NCBI RefSeq assembly: GCF_003001675.1
Contig: NZ_PVYW01000032.1
Location: forward strand, 1 to 64,000
Origin: Cohnella sp. SGD-V74
Lineage (GTDB): Bacteria > Bacillota > Bacilli > Paenibacillales > Paenibacillaceae
DNA length: 64,000 nucleotides
Direction of reading: 5' to 3'
In this document: one piece after another, positions 26,890-36,347 of the stretch
Numbering within the stretch: the first letter of the stretch is position 1
How the letters are laid out: the number at the start of each line of letters is the position of its first letter
Position numbers and translations under genes: made by a program
Notes under the pieces: model-generated
Database searches by the model: none
What the model was told of the DNA's origin: nothing
What the model saw: the letters and a program-made list of their open reading frames with translations, nothing else

Positions 26890-28662
26890 ATGTCTTTCGT
26901 ACGAAAATGGTGGAACAGCGTCTTCGTCAAATTTTCGGCCGCATTTTTGCTGGTCGGCCTGGTGCCGCTCATCGCGCTGAGCATCTTTTCTTTGCAAGCG
27001 TTCACAGGGCACGTTCAGCAGTTTACGGTCAACAATCTGAAGCAGATGTCGCTTTATTTGAGCTATAACGTCAACAACTTCTTTTCCGATTACGACGACA
27101 TTACCCGCCTGATGTATACGGGAAGATACGAGGGCTATTCGCATACAATCTCCGTCAACCAGACCGCCAACGTGAACGAGTACGAGCAGATCAACAGCAT
27201 TCCGATCGCCGCTTTTCTAAGAACGGTGCTCTACAGCGACAAACATATCCGCAGCGTGTATTTCGTCCGCTCGCTGGACGGCAAGCTGTATTTCCAGACG
27301 AGGCAGAGCAAGCCGTTGCTGGAAGAGAAGCTGCCTGTCGCGGAGTGGCTGCAGCCGCTCGCGGAGAAACCGAACCATCTGTCGATCTACCCGACCCACG
27401 GTGAGCACTATTACAATTCTCCCGACCGGCGCGTCATTACGTTCGGGCGCAATCTGATCGACATCTCCGGCACGCTGACTGCGGAACCGAAGGTGGTGGG
27501 CAGCCTGTTTATCGACGTCGACGCGGGGGTTCTGGACAGCTTTTTCCAGGAGATGAATCTGAACAAGGACGACGAGCTGTACGTGCTGGACGGGGCCAAT
27601 CGGATTTATTACAGCAACCGGACGGATCGGGAAAAGGCGAGCGAAGAGGCGGCGGAGACAGCGCCCGAGCGCTTCGACGACGAAGATTATCTCGTGTTCA
27701 GCGACGAGATTCCTTACTTGTCGGGGCAAGTGCTCATGCGCGTGTCCGAGCGAAGCCTGTTCGCCCAACTGACCTCCACGCAATCGGCCGTCTATCTCGC
27801 CATCGTCGTCTGCGCGATCGCGCTGCTGGCTATGGGCACGCTGCTGTCCAGGCGGCTCGCTTCGCCGATCCGCGACGTGCTGCAGCATATGAACAAAGTG
27901 GAGATGGGCAATCTGGATACGCAGATCGAATCCTACGGCAAAGACGAGCTCGGCCGGCTGGCGTTCGGATTCAACCGGATGGTGGAACGGCTCAAAATAT
28001 TCATCAACGACGCCTACGTCGCGGAAATCAAACAGAAGCAAGCGGAGCTGAACGCGCTGAAAAGCCAGATCCGCCCGCATTATTTGTACAACACGCTGGA
28101 AGTGATCCGCATGAACGCGGTCTACAACGACGACGGCGAAGTGGCCGACATGATTCTTGCCCTGTCCAATCAGTTGAAGTACGTGATCGATTACGGCGAG
28201 GATTGGGTTACTGTACGGGAGGAGATCGACCATCTGAACGATTATTTTCATATTATCCGCGTCCGTTACGAGAATCGGATCGACCTTCGGCTGAACGTCG
28301 CCGACGACGTGCGCATGGACTTCCCGATCTTGAAGCTGTCGCTGCAGCCGATCGTAGAGAATGCGATCCAGCACGGCATTCGGCCCAAGGGCGGCAAAGG
28401 CAGCGTACTTGTCACAATGGAGCGGGCCGGCGACACGCTGTCCGTCACCGTATACGACGACGGCGTCGGCATGAGCGAGACTCAATTGCAGCGGTTGAAG
28501 GACCAGCTCGCGGAGACGAAAGCCCCGAGCAAAAACGTAGGCTTGAAAAACGTGTGCGACCGGATCAAAACGGTGTGCGGCGACGGCTACGGGCTGGAGA
28601 TCAGCAGCATGGAGCATGTCGGCACGTCGGTCAGGCTGAGCTTTCCTGTCAGGAAGATATGA
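26890..28662 (+). CDS. yesM: YesM-type sensor histidine kinase
   Basis: 590 residues. An N-terminal helix (about 14-34), an extracellular dCache-like sensor (about 40-295), a second helix (about 297-318), HAMP (about 320-372), then the LytS/YesM-type His-kinase domain with SQIRPHYLYNTLEVI, His397 being the phosphorylation site, and an HATPase domain with VENAIQHGI and YDDGVGM. It pairs with the YesN regulator 54 bp upstream. GGGGGAACGCC precedes the ATG. Confidence 0.95.
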   Translation: MSFVRKWWNSVFVKFSAAFLLVGLVPLIALSIFSLQAFTGHVQQFTVNNLKQMSLYLSYNVNNFFSDYDDITRLMYTGRYEGYSHTISVNQTANVNEYEQINSIPIAAFLRTVLYSDKHIRSVYFVRSLDGKLYFQTRQSKPLLEEKLPVAEWLQPLAEKPNHLSIYPTHGEHYYNSPDRRVITFGRNLIDISGTLTAEPKVVGSLFIDVDAGVLDSFFQEMNLNKDDELYVLDGANRIYYSNRTDREKASEEAAETAPERFDDEDYLVFSDEIPYLSGQVLMRVSERSLFAQLTSTQSAVYLAIVVCAIALLAMGTLLSRRLASPIRDVLQHMNKVEMGNLDTQIESYGKDELGRLAFGFNRMVERLKIFINDAYVAEIKQKQAELNALKSQIRPHYLYNTLEVIRMNAVYNDDGEVADMILALSNQLKYVIDYGEDWVTVREEIDHLNDYFHIIRVRYENRIDLRLNVADDVRMDFPILKLSLQPIVENAIQHGIRPKGGKGSVLVTMERAGDTLSVTVYDDGVGMSETQLQRLKDQLAETKAPSKNVGLKNVCDRIKTVCGDGYGLEISSMEHVGTSVRLSFPVRKI

Positions 28663-28794
28663 GGCCAAACGCTTAAATCTCCCACACATGGGGCTTAAGA
28701 AACTTCATTTCACAAGCGAAAGCCCGATGCTAAGCTTATAACCAAGGACAACGATCCTTACAGAAGCAACATCCAAAGGGAGGCAAATCCAAAC

Positions 28795-30159
28795 ATGGCA
28801 AGCAAACGGTTACTGAAATTGGCATCCGGCATTTTGTCGGCATCGCTCGTGTTGACGGCTTGCGGCGGCAACAACGGCAACAGCGGCAGCAGCAGCTCTC
28901 CGAGTCCTTCGCCGAGCGCGTCGTCCGGCTCAAGCTCTCCGCAAGCGTCGCAAGACACGCCGACTCCGGTAACGCTTTCGATCGGATATGCGACGGGTGA
29001 CCCTGCGGGGAAAAAGGCGATCGAAGACGTCCTCGACGCGTTCAGCGCGGCGTATCCGCACATCACGATCAAAAACCTGAGCGAAACGACAAGCGATTCC
29101 TATCTGGACTGGCTGAAGACGAAGGATGCGGTCGGCGAGTTCCCGGACGTCGTCGAAATGAGGGACACGAAGGTGTTCGCAGACGCCGGCAAGCTGGCCG
29201 AGCTGCCGGAGGAGCTTCACGGCCTGTTCTCCTACCTGCCTTCCTACGAAGGCAAATATTATAACGCGCCGCTCTCCGCCAACGCGCCGAACGGCATTCT
29301 GTACAGCAAGAAAGCGTATGCCGACGCCGGCGTGACGGAGCTTCCAAAAACGTACGACGAGTTCATAGCAATCCAGGAAAAGCTGTTGGCTTCGGGTACC
29401 TCCCCGATCGTGGTCGGCGGCAAAGATTTGTGGCATATGGGCTTCTGGGTCAACTACTTCCTCATCAGCCAGGTGTACGCAAAGGATCCGGACTGGAACT
29501 CCAAGCGTACGGCGCAAACGGCGAGCTTCACTGACGCGCAGGTTGTTCAGGCCATTACCGACTACAAGGAGCTGTTCTCCAAGTATGTAGACAAAGGCTG
29601 GCTCAGCACCGCCGACAACCAGACGGCTTCGATTCTCGTGTCGGGCAAGGCGGCGCAATTGTTCTCGGGACCGTGGATGATCGGACAGATTTTGGAGGCC
29701 GACCCGAACTTCGAGCTGGGCTTCTACGCTTTGCCGGACCGGGAAGGCAAGACGACTGTCGTCGGCCTGCCGGGCCTCTCGGGATGGTCGCTGTCTTCGG
29801 AAGCGGCCAAGGATTCGAACAAGGTTGAAGCGTTTTCGGCCTTCGTCAAGTTTTTCTTCGATCCCGCCCAGTATAAGACGTTTATCGAAAACAGCGGAAG
29901 CATTCCTTCCACTTCGGCGAAGATGGACATCGAGGCGAACGAGATCATGCAGCAGGTGCTCGCGATCGCGGCCGATCCCGGCATCCAAAAGTCGATGATG
30001 ATCAATCAATGGTATGGCGAGAACGCGATTCCTCCGCAGTTCCGCAACTGGTATTACAAGCTGCTTCAGGAGCTCATCGTCAATAAGGGGGACGTCGCCG
30101 AATACATGAAGCAGGCCGACGCCGAATACGACAGCAACGTGAAGGCCAATCAGCAATAA
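28795..30159 (+). CDS. Sugar ABC transporter substrate-binding lipoprotein
   Basis: 454 residues. The lipobox LTACGG gives lipidated Cys23, followed by a Ser/Pro-rich tether (about 28-55). The rest is a family-1 extracellular solute-binding fold, with KAAQLFSGPWMIGQ and LPGLSGWSLSSEA typical of oligosaccharide binders. AAAGGGAGG lies upstream. A hairpin with a T-tail follows at 30191-30224 and separates it from the permease genes. The bound sugar is not readable from sequence; context suggests plant-wall oligosaccharides. Confidence 0.94.
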   Translation: MASKRLLKLASGILSASLVLTACGGNNGNSGSSSSPSPSPSASSGSSSPQASQDTPTPVTLSIGYATGDPAGKKAIEDVLDAFSAAYPHITIKNLSETTSDSYLDWLKTKDAVGEFPDVVEMRDTKVFADAGKLAELPEELHGLFSYLPSYEGKYYNAPLSANAPNGILYSKKAYADAGVTELPKTYDEFIAIQEKLLASGTSPIVVGGKDLWHMGFWVNYFLISQVYAKDPDWNSKRTAQTASFTDAQVVQAITDYKELFSKYVDKGWLSTADNQTASILVSGKAAQLFSGPWMIGQILEADPNFELGFYALPDREGKTTVVGLPGLSGWSLSSEAAKDSNKVEAFSAFVKFFFDPAQYKTFIENSGSIPSTSAKMDIEANEIMQQVLAIAADPGIQKSMMINQWYGENAIPPQFRNWYYKLLQELIVNKGDVAEYMKQADAEYDSNVKANQQ

Positions 30160-30190
30160 CGGATACAAGCGGACCGAGATGAAGGAACAG

Positions 30191-30224
30191 ACAACCTCTG
30201 CCGGTTGAGGCGGAGGTTGTTTTA
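30191..30224 (+). terminator. Intra-operon terminator after the binding-protein gene
   Basis: 12-bp stem (30191-30202 with 30209-30220, one G.U pair), loop GGTTGA, then TTTTAAT. It probably allows partial read-through, giving more binding protein than permease. Confidence 0.75.
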
Positions 30225-30359
30225 ATCAGTGATTCAAAAAGTAAAAAATTCGCTGTACTTTTCTGAATGACCTCCGACAAAAACTCGATTTTGCATCTGG
30301 AGGACGCAAAGGCATTTTGCTTGACGGGCACAGTCTACTAAGGAAGGCGGGAGAGAGCC

Positions 30360-31265
30360 GTGAGCGCTTCGTTCGTTAAAACCAAAAGAAAGACGTGGTG
30401 GAAAGATTACGCGTTGTGGTTCATTTTGCCGGCGTTTGCGCTGTACAGTGTATTCGTCATCTGGCCGACTCTGAGCAGCATTAACTTGAGCTTTACGTCC
30501 TGGGACGGCATCAACCCGGACATTCGCTATATCGGCTTCGAGAACTTTAAAGAAATGTGGAACAGCCCCCGCGTGCACAACGCTTTAATAAATACGATTT
30601 ATTTGGCGATCGCGCTCGTCCTGCTCGAAAACATCGTGGCGCTCGCTCTGGCGGTGCTGGTCGACAAGGTTCGCTGGTTCCGCAATTTGTTTCGCAGCAT
30701 CTTCTATTTTCCGGTGCTGATGAGCGGCATCATTATGGGTTTCATCTGGATGATCATCCTGAATTACAATTTCGGCGTCGTGAACCAACTGCTGGATGCG
30801 ATCGGGCTCGGAAATTTGAAAACGGACTGGCTCGGCAACCCCGACTTCGCCTTGCTCTCGATCATTTTGTCGACGGTGTGGAAGGCGGCCGGTTACTATA
30901 TGATCATTTATTTGGCCGGACTGCAAGGCATTCCCCAGGAGCTGATGGAGGCGGCCAGCATCGACGGGGCAGGGAGATGGAAGCAATTCCGCCATATTAC
31001 GTTCCCGCTGCTCGCCGGAGCGACAACGGTCTGCGTGATGCTGTCGATGATCGGCTCGCTCAAGATGTTTGATCAGATCGCGGTCATGACCAACGGCGGA
31101 CCGGGCTTCGCGACCGAAACACTGACCTACATCATTTACAGAGTCGCCTTCGGAGAAGGGCGGCAAGGCTTCGGAACGGCGCTGGCGCTCGTGCTGTTCA
31201 TTCTCATTCTGCTCATTTCGCTCGTTCAGATCAAAGTGCTCCGCAAGAGAGAGGTGCAAATGTGA
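30360..31265 (+). CDS. Sugar ABC transporter permease (MalF/UgpA type)
   Basis: 301 residues from GTG, with GGAAGGCGGGAGAG upstream. Six helices; the EAA loop that contacts the ATPase reads ELMEAASIDGAGRWKQFRHITFPLL, positions about 197-221. It pairs with the next gene to form the membrane channel. No ATPase gene lies in this cluster, so a shared MsmX/MsmK-like ATPase encoded elsewhere probably energises it. Confidence 0.94.
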   Translation: MSASFVKTKRKTWWKDYALWFILPAFALYSVFVIWPTLSSINLSFTSWDGINPDIRYIGFENFKEMWNSPRVHNALINTIYLAIALVLLENIVALALAVLVDKVRWFRNLFRSIFYFPVLMSGIIMGFIWMIILNYNFGVVNQLLDAIGLGNLKTDWLGNPDFALLSIILSTVWKAAGYYMIIYLAGLQGIPQELMEAASIDGAGRWKQFRHITFPLLAGATTVCVMLSMIGSLKMFDQIAVMTNGGPGFATETLTYIIYRVAFGEGRQGFGTALALVLFILILLISLVQIKVLRKREVQM

Positions 31266-31266
31266 G

Positions 31267-32106
31267 ATGAGAAAAACGAAAGCGCGAATCCGGCCTGGAG
31301 ACGTCGTCCTGTTCGCCGTAACGTTGATCGTCGCGATCCTGTTCGCTTTTCCGATCTACTTCAACATTATGTCGGCGTTTAAAACGAACGGGGAAATTTT
31401 GCGGGATGCGATCGCGTTTCCCAGCGGCTTTTATCTGGAAAGCTTCAAGTATTTGTTAACTAAGACGGACTATCCGAAGGCGATCTCCAACAGCGCGATT
31501 TTGACCGCCGGGTCCATTATTTGCATGATCTTCATTATTCCGATGGCGGCGTATGGCATCGAACGCAAAAACAGCAAGTGGACGAACGGCGTGTATATTT
31601 ATTTTCTGTTCGGCATGATGATTCCGTTTCAGGTGTATATGATTCCGTTGTTCAAGCAGTTGAAGACGATGGGGCTGTTCGGCAATCTCGCGGGACCGAT
31701 CCTGATCTACATCGCCGGCTCCGTCGGCTTCGGCGTTCTGCTGTACACCAGCTTCCTGAAGGGCATTCCGCGGGAGATCGAGGAGTCCGCCGAGATCGAC
31801 GGATGTTCGCGAATCGGCATTTTCTGGCGTGTCGTCTTTCCGCTGCTCGGCCCCGTGACCGCCAGCATGGTTGTGCTTCAAGGGCTCGGCATCTGGAACG
31901 ACTTCCTGATGCCGATGCTGGTGCTGCCTTCCGGCGAGCCGAAGACGATGATCGTCGAGCTGTTCTTCTACGTCGGCGAATTTTCGTCGCGGTGGGACAT
32001 GATTTTCGCGGGTACGACGATGTCGCTCGTGCCGGTGCTGATCGCGTTCCTGTCGCTGCAGAAGTATTTCGTCAAAGGTGTGTCGTCAGGTGCGATTAAG
32101 GGCTGA
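31267..32106 (+). CDS. Sugar ABC transporter permease (MalG/UgpE type)
   Basis: 279 residues, six helices, EAA loop EIEESAEIDGCSRIGIFWRVVFPLL near 175-199. It starts one base after the stop of the partner permease. The C-terminus QKYFVKGVSSGAIKG is typical of MalG-type sugar permeases. Acts with the binding protein at 28795. Confidence 0.95.
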   Translation: MRKTKARIRPGDVVLFAVTLIVAILFAFPIYFNIMSAFKTNGEILRDAIAFPSGFYLESFKYLLTKTDYPKAISNSAILTAGSIICMIFIIPMAAYGIERKNSKWTNGVYIYFLFGMMIPFQVYMIPLFKQLKTMGLFGNLAGPILIYIAGSVGFGVLLYTSFLKGIPREIEESAEIDGCSRIGIFWRVVFPLLGPVTASMVVLQGLGIWNDFLMPMLVLPSGEPKTMIVELFFYVGEFSSRWDMIFAGTTMSLVPVLIAFLSLQKYFVKGVSSGAIKG

Positions 32107-32153
32107 TTCAATTATGAAGAGGCCGGTTTAGCAAACAGAGAGAGGGTTTATTC

Positions 32154-33314
32154 ATGGCGCTGATAACGGGTGAGGACAAGGTTTGGCTTGACGGCGTAAT
32201 CGGGAAAATCACGCAAAAAATGGACTGGGTCAGCGAGAAATCGCGGCACAAAATTCCGTACACGACGATAGACGGAACCTACGACGATCGTTCGGTCAGC
32301 AACCCGTCCGGCGACGTCGCGGACGGCATCTGCTGGTGGACGAACGGCTTCTGGGGCGGCATGATGTGGCTGATGCATCACGAGACCGGCGACGATAAGT
32401 ACAAAGAGATCGCCCAAATCTCCGAAGCCAAGCTGGACCGCTGCTTTCAGGAGTTCTACGGTCTGCATCACGACGTAGGCTTCATGTGGCTGCCGACCAG
32501 CGTGGCCAACTATCGGGTGACGGGCAACCCGGAGTCGCGCAAGCGAGCGCTGCATGCCGCCAACTTGCTTGCCGGCCGGTTTAACCTGGCCGGAGGCTTC
32601 ATCCGCGCATGGAACGATCTGGAGGACAACGATACGCGGGGCTGGGCGATCATCGACTGCATGCTCAACATTCCGCTGCTCTACTGGGCTTCGGAGGAGA
32701 TGGGCGATCCGCGCTTTAAGCAAATCGCCATGAAGCATGCCGATACGTCAATGGAAGCTTTCGTCCGACCGGACGGATCGGTCAATCATATCGTCGAGTT
32801 CGATCCGCATCAAGGCGGTGTGGTGAAAACGTACGGCGGACAGGGCTACGAGGAGGGCTCGTCCTGGACGAGAGGACAGACGTGGGCGCTGTACGGATTC
32901 ATGATGAGCTACACTCATACGGGCAAAGCGGAATATTTGCATACGGCGAAGCGGATCGCGCATTATTTTATCGCCAACATTCCGGACAGCGGCGTCATTC
33001 CAGTCGACTTCCGGCAGCCGGCGGAGCCTCGGCGCGAGGACGACACGGCCGCCGCGATCGCGGCGTGCGGGCTGATCGAAATCGCCAAAGCCGTCGGCAC
33101 TTACGAGAAGGATGTCTATCTGAATGCGGCGCTTAAGCTGCTGCGAGCGTTGGACAAATCCCGCAGCGACTGGTCGGAGAGCTCCGACGCCATCCTGCAG
33201 AACGGCTCCGGCGCCTATCACGCCGCAGCCCATCATCATGCCATCATTTACGGCGACTATTACTTCATGGAAGCCGTCTTCAAATTGAAAGGCGACGATC
33301 TGTATCTGTGGTAA
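32154..33314 (+). CDS. Glycoside hydrolase family 88 unsaturated glucuronyl hydrolase
   Basis: 386 residues, no signal peptide. An alpha6/alpha6 barrel protein with WTNGFWGGMMWL, the region AIIDCMLNIPLLYWA carrying the conserved Asp, and SSWTRGQTWALYGF, all typical of GH88 unsaturated uronyl hydrolases, which hydrate the double bond left by polysaccharide lyases. The related GH105 family is less likely. It acts in the cytoplasm on imported unsaturated oligosaccharides. It follows the permease by 47 bp and is probably in the same transcript. Confidence 0.9.
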   Translation: MALITGEDKVWLDGVIGKITQKMDWVSEKSRHKIPYTTIDGTYDDRSVSNPSGDVADGICWWTNGFWGGMMWLMHHETGDDKYKEIAQISEAKLDRCFQEFYGLHHDVGFMWLPTSVANYRVTGNPESRKRALHAANLLAGRFNLAGGFIRAWNDLEDNDTRGWAIIDCMLNIPLLYWASEEMGDPRFKQIAMKHADTSMEAFVRPDGSVNHIVEFDPHQGGVVKTYGGQGYEEGSSWTRGQTWALYGFMMSYTHTGKAEYLHTAKRIAHYFIANIPDSGVIPVDFRQPAEPRREDDTAAAIAACGLIEIAKAVGTYEKDVYLNAALKLLRALDKSRSDWSESSDAILQNGSGAYHAAAHHHAIIYGDYYFMEAVFKLKGDDLYLW

Positions 33315-33349
33315 GAAATGCCGGCTGCGGCCGGAGGAGGAATGATCGA

Positions 33350-34936
33350 ATGGGGGAAATCCGCAACCCCGTATTGCGGGGCTTTAATCCGGACGCATCC
33401 ATGCTTCGCGTCGGCGAAGACTATTATATCGCGACGTCCACCTTCGAATGGTTTCCGGGCGTGCAGATTCACCATTCGCGCGATCTGGTTCACTGGCGGC
33501 TGCTGTCGCGTCCGCTCGACCGCGCGTCTGTGCTCGATCTTCGCGGCGTTCCAAGCTCCGGAGGCATCTGGGCGCCCGCGCTGACGTACGACAACGGCAC
33601 GTTCTATTTAATGATTACGAACGTCGTCGGACGCCGGGGCGTGTTCAAGGATTTGCATAACTATTTGCTGACGGCGACTGACATTGCAGGGCCGTGGTCG
33701 GAGCCGCTTTATCTGAACAGCAGCGGCTTCGATCCGTTCCTGTTCCATGACGATGACGGGAGCAAATGGCTGCTGAACATGCGCTGGGATTTCCGCCAAG
33801 GGAAAAACCGTTTCGGCGGGGTGGTTATGCAGCAATTTTCGCCGGAGCAAGGAGCGCTTGTCGGTCCTGTACGGACGATTGCCACGGGGACGCCGCTTGG
33901 CGTTACCGAAGGGCCGTTCATGTTCAAACGGAACGGTTGGTACTACCTGCTGCTGGCCGAGGGCGGCACCGGGTGGAATCACGCGGCGACGCTGGCGCGG
34001 TCGCGGCGTATCGAAGGTCCGTACGAATACGATCCGGACTATCCGTTGATCACGACGATCGATCGGCCCGAGCATCCGCTGCAGAAGGCCGGACACGGCG
34101 CTGTCGTGGAGACGCAGAACGGCGAATGGTATTTATCCTTTATATGCGCTCGTCCCTTGCCGGGAAGACGTCTGTGTCCGCTTGGACGCGAAACCGGACT
34201 CGTCCGCGTGGAATGGACCGAGGACGGTTGGCTGCGTCTTGCCGGCGGCGGCAAAGCGCCGGACTTGATCTCGGACGGCCCGAACCTGCCTCCGCATCCG
34301 TTTCCCGCTCTGCCGGAGACGGACGATTTCGACGAACCGCAGCTTGGCGGCCAGTATTTCACGCTGCGCGTGCCTGCGGACGACGAATGGCTCAGTTTGT
34401 CTGAGCGTCCGGGATATTTGCGGCTGCGCGGACGGGAGTCGCTGTTCTCCTGGTTTCAGCAGAGCATGGTGGCCAGAAGGCTGACCGATTTCAGCTGCGA
34501 GGCCGAAATCTGCGTGGAGTTCGAGCCGGAGCATTTTAATCAAATGGCCGGGTTAACGCTCTATTACGACGAGTCGGATCATTTTTATTTGCGGGTGAGC
34601 CGGGACGAAGAGAGGGGCAAGCACGTCGCGCTCGTTACGACCCGATCAGGCCAATACGATGAGCCGGAAGGGGCCGTCGTGTCGGCCGAGGGGTGGACGC
34701 GCTGTTATTTGAAGGTTAGCGTCGAGGTGGATCGCGTCCGGTTTTTCTGCTCTCCGGACGGGGAACAATGGCAGGCCGTCGGCCCCGAGCTCGATTTGGG
34801 ACAGCTCTCTGACGAATACGAGGGCAAGCTCGGATTCACCGGAACGCTGATCGGCTTGTGCGCGCAGGATTTATCGGGGACGATGAAGCATGCGGATTTC
34901 GACTATTTCCGATACGTAGGCCGCGACGACGAATAG
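33350..34936 (+). CDS. Glycoside hydrolase family 43 (beta-xylosidase/arabinofuranosidase-like)
   Basis: 528 residues from ATG 33350, chosen for GGAGGAGG upstream; the open frame begins at 33308 inside the GH88 3' end. The N-terminal five-bladed propeller has NPVLRGFNPDASM with the base Asp, SSGFDPFLFHDDDG, and GVTEGPFMFKRNGWYYLL with the acid Glu. The C-terminal region (about 335-525) is the beta-sandwich of XynB-type GH43 enzymes. No signal peptide, so it works on imported xylo- or arabino-oligosaccharides. Confidence 0.92.
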   Translation: MGEIRNPVLRGFNPDASMLRVGEDYYIATSTFEWFPGVQIHHSRDLVHWRLLSRPLDRASVLDLRGVPSSGGIWAPALTYDNGTFYLMITNVVGRRGVFKDLHNYLLTATDIAGPWSEPLYLNSSGFDPFLFHDDDGSKWLLNMRWDFRQGKNRFGGVVMQQFSPEQGALVGPVRTIATGTPLGVTEGPFMFKRNGWYYLLLAEGGTGWNHAATLARSRRIEGPYEYDPDYPLITTIDRPEHPLQKAGHGAVVETQNGEWYLSFICARPLPGRRLCPLGRETGLVRVEWTEDGWLRLAGGGKAPDLISDGPNLPPHPFPALPETDDFDEPQLGGQYFTLRVPADDEWLSLSERPGYLRLRGRESLFSWFQQSMVARRLTDFSCEAEICVEFEPEHFNQMAGLTLYYDESDHFYLRVSRDEERGKHVALVTTRSGQYDEPEGAVVSAEGWTRCYLKVSVEVDRVRFFCSPDGEQWQAVGPELDLGQLSDEYEGKLGFTGTLIGLCAQDLSGTMKHADFDYFRYVGRDDE

Positions 34937-35006
34937 GAACATGCCAGGCGGAGACGCCAAGCTGTACGCTCGAGGCAGGGGGCGGGCATGGCTTGGGCTT
35001 GGGCCG

Positions 35007-35166
35007 TCGAGGCACTTTTTTGGCCTCGAGCACGCGGTCACGTGTCTGCCGAGGCACTTTTTTGGCCTCGGACCCTGCCGGTGTCTCTCGGGCGCGTACC
35101 GTCGAGGCACTTTCTTGGCCTTGAGCACGCGGTCACGTGTCTGCCGAGGCACTTATTTGGCCTCGG
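35007..35166. repeat. Array of four 23-nt hairpin repeats
   Basis: Copies at 35007-35029, 35049-35071, 35102-35124 and 35144-35166. Each has arms (C/T)CGAGGC and GCCTCG(A/G) around a T-rich 9-nt loop such as ACTTTTTTG. Start-to-start spacing is 42, 53 and 42 bp. The first pair and the second pair, with the sequence between, are near-identical 95-bp tandem units. The same family recurs at 58253-58475. No gene is convincing between 34937 and 35204, although open frames run through the array. Confidence 0.85.
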
Positions 35167-35204
35167 ACCCCGCCACCGGCTCCCGGGCAGCTGCAAAACC
35201 AGAC

Positions 35205-36221
35205 TCACTTAATCGTGCTAACCGACCGACGAACGATCATGTCGGCGGGGAGCACGATTTTTTTCCATGGCAGGCCGGTGACGTCGCGCTCCTGGATGCG
35301 GTCGACGAGCATCTGCGTGCCGAGATAGCCGAATTGGTAAGCCTGCTGGGCGATGACGGTCAGGAACGGGTCGATCTCGGAATACGGGCCGAGATCGTCG
35401 AAGCAGACGACCGATACTTGTTCGGGAACCCGGAAGCCCCGCGCGTGCAAGGTGCGAATGACCTCGACGGCAAGCACGTTGTTGCCGGCGACGATGGCGG
35501 TCGGAGGCGGAGACATGCGGTCCAGCCAGCTCTCGATCTCGCTCAGGTCGCTGCGGGGCTCGAACGCGGTTTCCAGCACGTAGTTCTGATCGAAGGGGAT
35601 ATCGTTCAGTTTGAGCGCCTCACGGTATCCTTCCAGCCGAAGCCTGGCGCTGGAGATGAGCGGAGAGCCGTTGATCAGCGCGATCCGGCGATGACCGCAC
35701 GACGTCAGATGGTCGACCAGCTTGCGCGCGCCTTCCTTGCTGTCGCCGAGCACGACGTCGCTGTCCATGCCCGGAACCTCGCGGTCGAGCAGCACGAACG
35801 GAACGCGGTGTCTTCTCAGCGTCTCCAAGTGGGGCAGCGACAGATCGCCGGTCGGGGCGACGAGCACGCCGTCCGCTCTTGTCGCCAGAATGGTGTCGAT
35901 ATAATCTTTTTCCTTCTCGACGCTCTCGTCCGAATTGCCGAACAGCAGGCGGTAGCCGTGCTTCCTGGCGGCATCCTCCGCGCCTCTCGCGACCGTCGTA
36001 TAGAAGGGGTTCGTAATGTCCGTAATGAGCAGGAACAGCACGTTGCTCTGCTGCAGCACCAGACTGCGGGCCATATGGTTCGGAACGTAGTTCAGCTCCT
36101 CCATGACGCGGCGAACTTTGTTCCGGGTTTTGTCGCTGATTTTGCCAGTGTTATTGATAACCCTGGATACGGTCATCGCGGAAACTCCGGCTTTGGCGGC
36201 GATATCGTAGATCGTAACCAT
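35205..36221 (-). CDS. LacI-family transcriptional regulator
   Basis: 338 residues. The N-terminal HTH reads TIYDIAAKAGVSAMTVSRVIN, the hinge NYVPNHMARSL, then a periplasmic-binding-protein-like sensor domain to the end. It is divergent from the fucose-type genes, with 126 bp between the two starts, and is the likely repressor of that pathway. The ligand is inferred to be a sugar or sugar-phosphate of the pathway. Its 3' end abuts the hairpin-repeat array. Confidence 0.94.
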   Translation of the reverse strand: MVTIYDIAAKAGVSAMTVSRVINNTGKISDKTRNKVRRVMEELNYVPNHMARSLVLQQSNVLFLLITDITNPFYTTVARGAEDAARKHGYRLLFGNSDESVEKEKDYIDTILATRADGVLVAPTGDLSLPHLETLRRHRVPFVLLDREVPGMDSDVVLGDSKEGARKLVDHLTSCGHRRIALINGSPLISSARLRLEGYREALKLNDIPFDQNYVLETAFEPRSDLSEIESWLDRMSPPPTAIVAGNNVLAVEVIRTLHARGFRVPEQVSVVCFDDLGPYSEIDPFLTVIAQQAYQFGYLGTQMLVDRIQERDVTGLPWKKIVLPADMIVRRSVSTIK

Positions 36222-36274
36222 GGAGATAAGCTCCTTGTCGTCATTATGTTCTTTTATCTTACAAAATTAAAGAA

Positions 36275-36318
36275 TTGACAGCAAGCGTTTTCCTTGGTAA
36301 CTTGGGGTTATCGGTAAC
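36275..36318 (+). promoter_or_regulatory. fucI promoter with cre-like and LacI-type sites
   Basis: TTGACA at 36275-36280 and TAACTT at 36298-36303 with a 17-bp spacer. The spacer carries AGCAAGCGTTTTCC (36280-36293), an imperfect catabolite-response-type element. GTTATCGGTAAC (36307-36318), near +1, is a palindromic candidate operator for the divergent LacI regulator. Confidence 0.5.
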
Positions 36319-36347
36319 ATTATTTAATTCCATTGGAGGCTAATCAC

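Noticed and set aside
25102..27144. Long open frame on the minus strand opposite yesN/yesM
   Set aside because: Lacks any recognisable domain and lies wholly antisense to two genes with clear motifs; a product of codon bias.
35007..35166. Possible CRISPR array
   Set aside because: Repeats are full palindromes, intervals are 19-30 nt and are themselves repeated, and there are no cas genes.
34941..36278. 445-residue plus-strand frame through the hairpin array and opposite the LacI gene
   Set aside because: Its N-terminal part is translated repeat DNA and the rest is antisense to a LacI regulator.
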